Source of the DNA: Alphaproteobacteria bacterium
Lineage (GTDB): Bacteria > Pseudomonadota > Alphaproteobacteria > Paracaedibacterales > CAIOTO01
Length of the DNA: 45,872 nt
NCBI GenBank assembly: GCA_947490395.1
Contig: CANLGW010000003.1
Coordinates: 1 to 45,872 of the forward strand
Reading direction: 5' to 3'
Shown: positions 7,890-16,181 of the stretch, piece by piece
How positions within the stretch are numbered: the first letter of the stretch is position 1
Layout of the letters: every line of letters starts with the position of its first letter
Program-made: the position numbers and the translations under genes
The notes under the pieces: generated by a model
Database searches by the model: none
Told to the model about the DNA's origin: nothing
What the model saw: the letters and a program-made list of their open reading frames with translations, nothing else

Positions 7890-8999
7890 ATGCATAAGCT
7901 AGATATTAGGGCAATATCCCATACGTACTCTGTTGTAATCGAACAATCAAGTTTCGACCAAATGGATTTTACCCCTTTTTCAGCAATCATAATCGATCAG
8001 CATCTCATAAAAATGTACCCTTTAATTACCGAGAAAATGCTTAATCTCCCAATATTCACCTATGAAGCCACAGAATCCAATAAATCTCTCGCCATGGTGG
8101 AGCAAATTTTACTCTTTCTAAATAATAACCATTTAACGAAATCAGCCCATATCTTGATTATTGGTGGGGGTATTTTGAATGATACAGGGGGACTTGTTGC
8201 GTCGCTTTACATGCGGGGAATAAAATGGTCATTTGTACCAACCACCCTTCTATCAATGGTTGATGCCTGCATTGGTGGTAAGTGTGCTGTTAATGTTAAC
8301 ACTCACACACATGTAATCATTAAGAATTTAATTGGCACTATTTACCCACCCCACCATGTTTCCATCGACCCTAATTTTGCACAAACGTTATCACACATAC
8401 AGATTTATTCAGGTTTGGCAGAAGTGGCTAAATCAGCTTTTTTAATGCAACAATATAACAACACTATCCTAAATACCTATTTCTCCTTATATAACCGCAT
8501 GATATCTAACCCAAGCCAACAAAATAAATGTTTAACTGATTTAATTGCCTTATCTCTTGGCGTTAAAAAATTTATTGTTGAGCGCGATGAATTTGACATA
8601 AACGAACGACGCTATCTAAATTTCGGTCACACCTTCGGACACGCCATTGAATCTGCGACACACTACGCAATTGAACATGGCCTTGCCGTTGCCATTGGCA
8701 TGCTGTGTGCCATTGATTTTGCCAAAATCTACATGGGCACTCAAAACAATACGATTACAATCTTCAGACAACATATCAAAGAAGCTATTTTAGCACCCTT
8801 TCCCCAGCTAAACGATTATATTGACGCTATTAAATGGCAGGATTTTTGGCATGCCTTTGAGGGTGATAAAAAGCATAATACAGAGTTTGAACTTATTTTG
8901 CCTTCAGTCACAAGCGGTGTTAGCCGCGTGAGTTTTACTAAATCACACGAAGTTGAAGAGAACATAAAAGGCATTTTATATCAGTGTTTAACACGGTAA
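7890..8999 (+). CDS. aroB: 3-dehydroquinate synthase family (sugar-phosphate cyclase) protein
   Basis: 369 residues. NAD-binding motif IGGGILNDTGG and YMRGI...VPTTLL are present, followed by VDACIGGKCAVN, KNLIG, SGLAEVAKS (Glu metal ligand), RRYLNFGHTFGHAIE and EHGLAVAIGM (His metal ligands), then GDKK near the C-terminus. These fit an active NAD- and Zn-dependent cyclase. Differences from standard AroB are about five extra residues between AVN and KN in the active-site loop, GDLxGF replaced by NDTGGL, and HGEA replaced by HGLA. It could be a divergent AroB for shikimate synthesis or a cyclase with another substrate. No other aro gene is nearby. Confidence 0.75.
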   Translation: MHKLDIRAISHTYSVVIEQSSFDQMDFTPFSAIIIDQHLIKMYPLITEKMLNLPIFTYEATESNKSLAMVEQILLFLNNNHLTKSAHILIIGGGILNDTGGLVASLYMRGIKWSFVPTTLLSMVDACIGGKCAVNVNTHTHVIIKNLIGTIYPPHHVSIDPNFAQTLSHIQIYSGLAEVAKSAFLMQQYNNTILNTYFSLYNRMISNPSQQNKCLTDLIALSLGVKKFIVERDEFDINERRYLNFGHTFGHAIESATHYAIEHGLAVAIGMLCAIDFAKIYMGTQNNTITIFRQHIKEAILAPFPQLNDYIDAIKWQDFWHAFEGDKKHNTEFELILPSVTSGVSRVSFTKSHEVEENIKGILYQCLTR

Positions 9000-9005
9000 T
9001 GAAAA

Positions 9006-9033
9006 GGGGGTACATAACCTATAACGTAGCCCC
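9006..9033 (-). terminator. Intrinsic terminator between convergent genes
   Basis: GGGGGTAC and GTAGCCCC form a stem with one mismatch. On minus it is followed by TTTT, suiting the exported MBL-fold gene that ends at 9050. On plus it is followed by an AT-rich run and could also serve the aroB-like gene. Confidence 0.5.
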
Positions 9034-9049
9034 ATTTATAATTTTATAA

Positions 9050-10504
9050 TTATGGCAAATAGGGAGGCAAGTTATTTCCCACATATTCTGCAATTGGTTG
9101 AGCAGGATTTTGGCTCGTAAAGCTAACTTTACCACTTGTAAATGTTGCGTAAATCCCTCTATCAGTCGAACCTAAAAACCCACCGAATCGATTAGGGCCA
9201 AATACAGGAAACGGTAATAATAAATTATTAGGGTTGAAAAAGTGAATATAATGCTGTGTATGATGCGCATCAAGTCTATTTCCCTGATAGTAAAAACGTT
9301 CTATAACCTCTGCCTTTGGATGTTGATGTCTTCCATGTGATCCAGCTGTTAATACACCAAATCTTGGATTTATAAACTGGATCCAGTCGCGTCGATTAGC
9401 TCTGTCAAGACGGTTGGTAACACCTCCACCTTGTAATGATGCATGGTAAATATCAGATTCAAGCGCTGGCTGGTCAATTATTCCCCTGATTCGGTCAGTA
9501 TTGCGCCTCAATGCATCACCTTGCGTCAATAGCGTCCACTCATTAATACGGATACGTGTCACAATACTTTTAGCATCATGTGCATCTGCATTTCCACCTA
9601 TTGGCAAATCAAAACCAAGATCGAGTTGCCCTATCAAATGCGTGATATGTGAATTACCGTACCAATTTGGCTCATCAATGCCGTGAACTGGGTCATAACG
9701 ATGCAATAACCAATCAATTTCTACAGCATTATTTATAGCGCGTTGCGCCGTAAAATGTATATAATCATCATCATTTATAGGATCATCTTCACCAACAAAA
9801 ACTAATCTTTCTGCTTGAAGTGTATCCAATAATCGACGTCCTACGGGAACACCTCCAGGGCCTCTCGCATTTTCGTAGTCTTCTTTGTGCCCACCTAACA
9901 TAGCATGAATATTTAGAGGTGTAGGATCATTTAGCCTCAATCGTGTTACGATATCATGAATAACGTTAAAATGATCCAATGAAGGATGCGAAATACAAAT
10001 ACTAAGTGGCCAACCTTGACCATAATTCACGGGATCAACTCCGCGGTTTGTATAAAATGTAGTAATATCAGTGACCATAGGTGTAATAAGTCTTCTTACA
10101 TGTTCTCCCCTTGGAACTGCTTGGAATATATCTGAATAGGCAACACTACCCGCATCGCAAATTAAGGGTGGCCGTCCATTAATTAAAACGAGGATGGCAT
10201 TACCATTTCCCATATTATAGAAATTGATTGTTCCATTCGTGTCTTCACCAATACGTGGCCTTGCCATTTGTTCAATGGATTGCGCAGGTTCCGTCGCCCT
10301 AGGAAGAAGAGGCTCCCCAGGTGAAAGAAGGTTTTCACTATCAGAATCTTTTTCACTTGCTGCTTTAGTGGGAGTAGAAATTGAAAGACCACCTACTGCC
10401 TCTGTTATTTCAAACTCACTTGCGAAAGTGGATGATATATTTACTGCTGTACAAATTAAAATAAATACAATTAATACGAATAAATTCTTAACATATCTTG
10501 TCAT
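9050..10504 (-). CDS. Exported ComEC-like metallo-beta-lactamase-fold protein
   Basis: 484 residues with a signal peptide (about 1-29) and an acidic linker to about 90. Then comes the pattern of the ComEC C-terminal MBL domain: NFYNMGNGNAILV (94-106), ICDAGS (115-120), ISHPSLDH (171-178), SIVTRIRINEWTLLTQGDA (313-331) and INPRFGVLTAGSHGRHQHP (378-396), with AEVIERF following. The family's HxHxDH is HPSLDH here. The HHGS motif expected near 356-359 reads LQGG, so some metal ligands are lost. ComEC relatives are polytopic DNA-uptake proteins, whereas this is a free exported domain. AGGAGAG lies four bases before the ATG. It is second in a pair with the 10514-11788 gene, ten bases apart. Confidence 0.7.
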   Translation of the reverse strand: MTRYVKNLFVLIVFILICTAVNISSTFASEFEITEAVGGLSISTPTKAASEKDSDSENLLSPGEPLLPRATEPAQSIEQMARPRIGEDTNGTINFYNMGNGNAILVLINGRPPLICDAGSVAYSDIFQAVPRGEHVRRLITPMVTDITTFYTNRGVDPVNYGQGWPLSICISHPSLDHFNVIHDIVTRLRLNDPTPLNIHAMLGGHKEDYENARGPGGVPVGRRLLDTLQAERLVFVGEDDPINDDDYIHFTAQRAINNAVEIDWLLHRYDPVHGIDEPNWYGNSHITHLIGQLDLGFDLPIGGNADAHDAKSIVTRIRINEWTLLTQGDALRRNTDRIRGIIDQPALESDIYHASLQGGGVTNRLDRANRRDWIQFINPRFGVLTAGSHGRHQHPKAEVIERFYYQGNRLDAHHTQHYIHFFNPNNLLLPFPVFGPNRFGGFLGSTDRGIYATFTSGKVSFTSQNPAQPIAEYVGNNLPPYLP

Positions 10505-10513
10505 TATACTCTC

Positions 10514-11788
10514 CTATTTATTTATTATTCTCAAGGCTTGCTCAGCTATATCTTTTACTTGTTTAGCGGTAAATTCTATAACCTTGCAATTAGAACCACT
10601 AGGCACTGGGTCTTGTTGAGGATTAACACCTACACATACAAGCTCATTTTCAACTTCGCTCACCATATGTTGCAGTAAGTCTTCACCTATATTACGCGTA
10701 CATGATCGACGCTGGAATATTAATAAATCTCTTTTTAGTTTTTGTAATTCTTCTTTTCTTTCTGGTTTCTTGAGGCGTCTCGTATGATGAAAACGTGCAG
10801 TTAAAAATCCTGACTTTCTACTTCTTGCCAATTTATCACTATGTTTTGTTCCAGATATCCCCACATTAAACAGCAATCGTGGATCTTGCGTATCAAGATC
10901 TTCGGTGAACTCTACAGGAGTTCGTTTTGTGGTTTCAGGCTTTAAATTACGCATACATAAAAGCAAAGAACGCCTTTGAAAATCGCTATATTTACTAACC
11001 GTCGCAGAAGAAAAAGAAATTTCAAACTGCTTCATTGCATCAATAAACAATCTTTCTTGACTCGAAAGCCCTCTGCTTCGCGTTATTCCGTACGCTTCTG
11101 GCCGATGATGCTGTGACCACAATGCTAAGTGATGATAGGCAAGTGGATTTCTATAGTAAGCACATAGAGCTAAACGCATAAGATGTTGCCTATTTTGATG
11201 ATTACATTCATCACCAAGCATTGGAATCGATGCTGGATACAAAATAGACGACATAATAGCTTCTTGTGCCGTTTGATGCCCCCAGCTATCTACAATCATC
11301 ATTATTGGATTTTCATCTGATGCTGAATCTAATGGATAAAGCCTTAATTCAATTCGGCGATTCTCAGCTAATTGCTGCACGATCAATGGATTAGCCTCTA
11401 CATAAACACGAACACGTTCATCAATATTTGTTTCAACCCACGACAAAAGACTATCGGCGTCTTCTATTCTTTGTAAATCTAGCTCATGCCTAAGGGTATC
11501 AATTAAAAATATTAACTGATGCATAGGTGATATCTCCGCTTCTGAAATTGCTGCAATACTTTGAGCTTCTTCACTCATCAATTGTACGGTATCAACTGAC
11601 TTTAATACCAAACGAAGAGGTGTGCGAGATGGATATAATACGTAATTTTCTACTTGTGTCTCTGTCGTTGCCAAACAAATATTATATATACCTATGCATA
11701 AACAGTATTTAATGCAACATAGAAATCTAATGTTGCATATATCAATACTAATAAATCTACATAATATAAAACTTATTAATTTATTCAT
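10514..11788 (-). CDS. Exported protein of unknown function
   Basis: Not recognised. The frame is open from a TTG at 11809, but ATG 11788 has GGAAG nine bases upstream and is preferred, giving 424 residues. The N-terminus (ISFILCRFISIDIC...LCIGIYNICLA) is a long Cys-rich hydrophobic leader, probably a signal. The rest is mostly helical and charged, with a basic patch (ARFHHTRRLKKPERKEELQK) about three-quarters along, which could bind nucleic acid or a partner. Its stop TAG overlaps the ribosome site of the MBL-fold gene, so the two are one unit. Function unknown. Confidence 0.55.
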   Translation of the reverse strand: MNKLISFILCRFISIDICNIRFLCCIKYCLCIGIYNICLATTETQVENYVLYPSRTPLRLVLKSVDTVQLMSEEAQSIAAISEAEISPMHQLIFLIDTLRHELDLQRIEDADSLLSWVETNIDERVRVYVEANPLIVQQLAENRRIELRLYPLDSASDENPIMMIVDSWGHQTAQEAIMSSILYPASIPMLGDECNHQNRQHLMRLALCAYYRNPLAYHHLALWSQHHRPEAYGITRSRGLSSQERLFIDAMKQFEISFSSATVSKYSDFQRRSLLLCMRNLKPETTKRTPVEFTEDLDTQDPRLLFNVGISGTKHSDKLARSRKSGFLTARFHHTRRLKKPERKEELQKLKRDLLIFQRRSCTRNIGEDLLQHMVSEVENELVCVGVNPQQDPVPSGSNCKVIEFTAKQVKDIAEQALRIINK

Positions 11789-11829
11789 TAAAATAATCTT
11801 CCAAAACAATCGATTAACCTACCAAGCAG

Positions 11830-11860
11830 GCAATTACCTCATAATAGGGATTGCTTTTTT
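11830..11860 (+). terminator. Terminator-like hairpin with no plus-strand gene before it
   Basis: GCAAT (11830-11834) pairs with ATTGC (11850-11854), with a CC/GG pair inside, and is followed by six T. The orientation is plus, yet the flanking genes are both on minus. It could end an antisense or small RNA. The stem is short. Confidence 0.3.
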
Positions 11861-11996
11861 ATAAACCAATGAGAATAAATAATATTTTTTCCTTTTTTAG
11901 CAAGGAACCGCTACACTTAATGGGTATGTCGCAAAATTAAGCTAAAAAAGCCACTATCCATTTTTTGTATAGCAACTTCTATTATCGTATTTGTAA

Positions 11997-13397
11997 TTAA
12001 TACCCTGTTTGAATGCGCTCGACCAGTTGTTTTACCGTTGGCACAAAACCATCTCTATAAAAAGGATCAGTTCCAAAACGATACGCCTGATGTCCCGAGA
12101 ACATCAATTGATTATTCACATCATCTCCGTGGCTAATCGCCTGAAGCGTTTTCTGGATACAAAATGAACGTGGGTCACCTTTTTTACCTGTTGTGCCTTC
12201 TTCATTTTGCGCCCAATTACTAAACAAGCACGCCGACAAACACCCCATACAATCAATTTGATCTTTTAGTATCTCATTTGCCTCATTGGGGGTGACAAAA
12301 ATCAGAGTTGTATCAGGAGTTCGCATCGCCTCCGTATAGCCTTGTGCAACCCAAACTTCCACCATTTCTTTATCATGTGGTGTTAAATAAACAAGACGTC
12401 CACGTGCCCCCACAGGAAATGGAGCAATATGATCCCCAATCGGTGTTACACTATACGCAACTTGGCGTTTTGAACGCCCATCCAGCCCACGCATAAAATC
12501 ATTATCAACAGCGGAGGAATAGAAACCTGTCGGGCTAAATCGGTTGAGAAAAATATCGCCTTCCTTTAACGTTACAAGCTTTCGCTTCCACGCATCTGAA
12601 ATAGGACTTTCCTGCGTTAGTAATGGTCGCGTACCATATTGAAAACAAATTGCTCCAACATCTGGATTATCCAACCATTCTTCCCATTCATTCAACCACC
12701 AAACACCGCCCGCCATAATAATAGGGATGGATTCACTAAGCCCACACTCACGCATCACTTTACGTAATAACATAACGCGCTGCAATGGCGCCTCTGGTTT
12801 TAGTGGGTCTTCACTATTTGATAACCCATTATGACCACCTGCAAGCCACGGATCTTCATACACAACGCCGCCCAAAAAATCTGCAAAACGATTATAGGCA
12901 CGTTTCCACAAAATATTAAATGCACGTCCGGATGACACGATAGGATAATAATGCACACCGTAAGAAACACAAATTTCTGCTAACTTAAAAGGCATTCCAG
13001 CACCACATGTAACGCCATTCACAATTCCCTTTGTTTGGGATAAAACGCCATGCAAAATGGGTTCAACTGCCCCCATTTCCCACAACACATTCATATGAAC
13101 GCGACCATTTCCATTTGATGTTTCATGGGCACGTCGTGCTTGTGTTATGCCACCTTTAATTGCATTTTCGATCAACTCATCATGACGTTCACGGCGTGTT
13201 TTACCTTTATAAACAACAGGAATAACATTTCCTTGTTCATCATAAGAATCAGCATTTACAGCCGAAAACGTACCAACACCACCAGCCGCCGCCCATGCAC
13301 CAGAACTCTGACCATTTGATACAGCAATACCTTTGCCCCCTTCAACGAGTGGTAAAACTTCGCGTCCTGAAATATAAACAGATTTTAATGCAACCAT
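11997..13397 (-). CDS. Nitronate monooxygenase / NPD-like FMN TIM-barrel protein
   Basis: 466 residues of a conserved alphaproteobacterial NPD-like family. The N-terminus has a Gly-rich opening (VEGGKGIAVSNGQSSGAWAA). Barrel phosphate-binding segments are GVTCGAGMPF, YYPIVSSGRAF, PIIMAGGVWW and GAICFQYGTRPLL. The C-terminal third has a Cys cluster (DCMGCLSACLF and SFCIQ) that may be structural or redox-active and is absent from the short fungal-type enzymes. The predicted activity is FMN-dependent oxidation of alkyl nitronates or a related reaction; the physiological substrate is unknown. AAGGA precedes the ATG by about ten bases. It lies 112 bases downstream of xseA on the same strand. Confidence 0.75.
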   Translation of the reverse strand: MVALKSVYISGREVLPLVEGGKGIAVSNGQSSGAWAAAGGVGTFSAVNADSYDEQGNVIPVVYKGKTRRERHDELIENAIKGGITQARRAHETSNGNGRVHMNVLWEMGAVEPILHGVLSQTKGIVNGVTCGAGMPFKLAEICVSYGVHYYPIVSSGRAFNILWKRAYNRFADFLGGVVYEDPWLAGGHNGLSNSEDPLKPEAPLQRVMLLRKVMRECGLSESIPIIMAGGVWWLNEWEEWLDNPDVGAICFQYGTRPLLTQESPISDAWKRKLVTLKEGDIFLNRFSPTGFYSSAVDNDFMRGLDGRSKRQVAYSVTPIGDHIAPFPVGARGRLVYLTPHDKEMVEVWVAQGYTEAMRTPDTTLIFVTPNEANEILKDQIDCMGCLSACLFSNWAQNEEGTTGKKGDPRSFCIQKTLQAISHGDDVNNQLMFSGHQAYRFGTDPFYRDGFVPTVKQLVERIQTGY

Positions 13398-13509
13398 TAA
13401 TTATTTTTCCTTATGTTCTTTAAGCTTTGCTTCTTTTGTAACGTTTCTTCTGCTTTTACGCAAGTGTTCACTGGAATTTTTATATAAGATCCCCCTTAGC
13501 AAGCTGATC

Positions 13510-14856
13510 TTATAATACTTCTTTTGTAATTTCATTTGGCCTTATTGTAACGGTTCCATCGATAAAATGCAAAGTCACCGTATCGGCTGTATCAGGGAAT
13601 TGAGCTGCCGTTGAAATAACGGCATCTCGAATAGACGTCCACACAAACCCTTTTTCTAATATTTTAGTATAAGATGACTGCATCAAACGTGCATCAAGAT
13701 GCTTAAATATTTGCTCATATGTAAGAAATGACGCACTCATCGCCCGTAAAAAACGATCCGAGAGATGATCAAAATGCTGCTGATGAAAATATAAATTTTC
13801 AGCAGGATGCTTTATCATTAACATTCTCAATCGTTGCTGTTGCGTCATAATATACTGCAAAACGGCACGCATTAACCGTTCAGTACGGTCATCAAGGCGT
13901 TGCATCAATGTCTCAATCATATAATAAGGCTGCGGTAAACCACGTACATACCCTTTTAAATTCATCCATTCAAAACGAAACTGCTGCATCGTAAATTGGT
14001 ACATACGCTCCCCCATTTGCTGCAAAGCAAAAATCAATTGCGCACGCACAGGTGTTGCAAACTCTGCCGCTGCTGTTGGTGTTGGTGCACGTCTGTCTGA
14101 TGCATAATCAATTAATGTTGTATCGGTTTCATGACCAATTGCTGAAATAAGGGGAATCACGCTTTCTGCAGCTGCACGTACAACAGCTTCTTCATTAAAT
14201 GTCCAAAGATCTTCTAGACTACCCCCCCCACGCGCCACAATAAGAACGTCAGGGCGCATCGATAAATCAAGCACGTTCATTCCCCGAATCGCAAACGCAA
14301 CTTGTTCAATTGATCCTGGCCCTTGAACCTGAACTGGCCAGACAAGTACTTCACACGGAAAACGATCTTCAAGTCGATGCAAAATATCGCGAATAACGGC
14401 ACCCGTTGGCGATGTAATAATACCAATACGCCGTGGAAAAGCTGGAAGTTTACGTTTATGAGCAAACAATCCTTCACGCTCCAAACGATCTTTTCGTTCA
14501 AGCAGGATTTTCATCAACGCACCCTGCCCTGCTGCCTCTAATGATTCAACAACCACTTGATATTTAGATCGTCCTGGATACGTTGTAATGCGCCCTCTTA
14601 TAATGACCTCAAGCCCATCTTCAGGCTGCACCGAAATAGGAGTACCACGCCACGCAACTGCGTCAATAACCGAATCATTATCTTTCAAAGCAAAATAGGA
14701 ATGACCTGACGTGTGCCGCTTATACCCACTAATTTCCCCACGAATATGAACAGATCGAAAACCTGCCTCTACATAGCGTTTAAGAGACAGACTAACATCA
14801 GTAACAGATAAGACTTCTGGTTTCGCATCCAATGGCATGGAAGATTGTTGATTCAT
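13510..14856 (-). CDS. xseA: Exodeoxyribonuclease VII large subunit
   Basis: 448 residues, normal length. There is an N-terminal OB fold (VHIRGEISGYKRHTSGHSYFALKD), then the catalytic domain with RIGIITSPTGAVIRDI, VARGGGSLEDLWTFNEE and ISAIGHETDTTLIDYASDRRAPTPTAAAE. A long helical C-terminal part rich in Gln and Arg follows. With XseB it degrades single-stranded DNA to short oligonucleotides. XseB is too small to exclude elsewhere but is not next to it. AAGGA lies eight bases before the ATG. A 9-base inverted repeat (13483-13514) overlaps its stop. Confidence 0.94.
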   Translation of the reverse strand: MNQQSSMPLDAKPEVLSVTDVSLSLKRYVEAGFRSVHIRGEISGYKRHTSGHSYFALKDNDSVIDAVAWRGTPISVQPEDGLEVIIRGRITTYPGRSKYQVVVESLEAAGQGALMKILLERKDRLEREGLFAHKRKLPAFPRRIGIITSPTGAVIRDILHRLEDRFPCEVLVWPVQVQGPGSIEQVAFAIRGMNVLDLSMRPDVLIVARGGGSLEDLWTFNEEAVVRAAAESVIPLISAIGHETDTTLIDYASDRRAPTPTAAAEFATPVRAQLIFALQQMGERMYQFTMQQFRFEWMNLKGYVRGLPQPYYMIETLMQRLDDRTERLMRAVLQYIMTQQQRLRMLMIKHPAENLYFHQQHFDHLSDRFLRAMSASFLTYEQIFKHLDARLMQSSYTKILEKGFVWTSIRDAVISTAAQFPDTADTVTLHFIDGTVTIRPNEITKEVL

Positions 14857-15056
14857 AACATTAATCCTTATATTGAAATGATCTTATAGATATGCACGCC
14901 TCGGTTCAACACTTCTTAAAAAACCCGTTAAAAAGCACAAACTATGCAATAATAGAGTCCTACGAAAAAAATATGAAAACTAATGTATCTTTTTCATTTT
15001 TAAAAAAATACTTATGCTCTGCTATCAATTTAATGTAGTATTTAACAAAATTAAAA

Positions 15057-16181
15057 ATGAAGTGTTATATGTCGTTCACACGCCTTATCCCAAAACCATT
15101 CCTAAACTCAATCCTGACAATCATACCCAAAACAATAAAAGGTCGCATTATTTTAGGGATTGTTCTTTTTATCGCTTTTGTTTTCTTGCGTAAGCTCATC
15201 AATTCTCTTGATTATGCTAAACATGCACATGATCCTTTAATACCAATTGTAGAAATCATTCAATCGGAAAGCCAATCACAAAGTCCGACATCTGTATTAA
15301 CGGGTGTTAGCCAAGCCTTTAAATCATCGACGCTTCGTGCCGAAATTGGCGGAAAAATTATAGCACTTCCAACAGATAAGGGAGCCTGGGTTTCAGACAA
15401 GCAGACCCTCATTCAAATTATTGATAATGATAGAGCAGCACGCCTTAAAGAAGCCGAATCACGGTTTAAACAAAGAGAAGCCGAATTTAGGGCGTCAACT
15501 GATCTTCGTGCCAAAGCACTTAAAGCAGAAAATTCACACCTTGCAACAAAAGCTGATTTTGAAGCAGCAAAAGCCTTGCTCAATCGCATACAACTTGAAG
15601 TTGAACATCTCAGTATTAAAGCCCCTTTTAGTGGTTACTATGACCAACGACTCGTCGATATTGGTGATTTTGTTGATATAGGTGACCCCGTTGCAACTGT
15701 CTTAAACCTAGATCAATTAAAAGTTGTCATGAATGTAAGTGAAACAGATATCATATCGATTTTTGAAGGACAAACAGCAACTGTTATATTTACTGCATAC
15801 AAAAAAAAATACCCAGCCAAAATCACCTATATTTCTAAAAATGCTGAACCTAAAACACGCACATTTTCAATTGAATTAACCCTCGATAATCCTGACAAAC
15901 TTGCCTCTGGCCTCACGTGCCAAGTAACAATTATGAAGCAACCTATACATGTACATAATATTCCCTTATCGGCACTTGTGCTCAATGATCAGGGCGTTCT
16001 TGGAGTGATGACACTTGATCAAACTAAAAAAACTCATTTCAAGTCCATTAATATTGAATCCATGCAAAAAGAAACAGTCTATGCAACGGGACTTACACCA
16101 CATGTTACGGTCGTAACAACAGGCTCATCCTTTGTAAAAGCCGGCCAGACTGTCATCGTTAAGGAAAAAGGCACGTTATGA
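15057..16181 (+). CDS. RND efflux periplasmic adaptor subunit (MFP/HlyD family)
   Basis: 374 residues. An N-terminal anchor (GRIILGIVLFIAFVFLRKLI) is followed by a split lipoyl/barrel-sandwich domain (STLRAEIGGKIIALPTDKGAWVSDKQTLIQI and LSIKAPFSGYYDQRLVDIGD), separated by a helical hairpin at about 140-190. A beta-barrel and a membrane-proximal domain come after. It bridges the inner-membrane pump to an outer-membrane channel. An internal ATG at 15069, preceded by GAAGTG, is an equally good start. Its stop overlaps the permease start (ATGA), showing coupling. No TolC-type gene is adjacent. Confidence 0.88.
   Translation: MKCYMSFTRLIPKPFLNSILTIIPKTIKGRIILGIVLFIAFVFLRKLINSLDYAKHAHDPLIPIVEIIQSESQSQSPTSVLTGVSQAFKSSTLRAEIGGKIIALPTDKGAWVSDKQTLIQIIDNDRAARLKEAESRFKQREAEFRASTDLRAKALKAENSHLATKADFEAAKALLNRIQLEVEHLSIKAPFSGYYDQRLVDIGDFVDIGDPVATVLNLDQLKVVMNVSETDIISIFEGQTATVIFTAYKKKYPAKITYISKNAEPKTRTFSIELTLDNPDKLASGLTCQVTIMKQPIHVHNIPLSALVLNDQGVLGVMTLDQTKKTHFKSINIESMQKETVYATGLTPHVTVVTTGSSFVKAGQTVIVKEKGTL

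Noticed and set aside
13483-13514. Nine-base inverted repeat at the xseA stop considered as terminator
   Set aside because: There is no T-tract on the minus strand after it, and the loop is long, so it is recorded only in the xseA entry.
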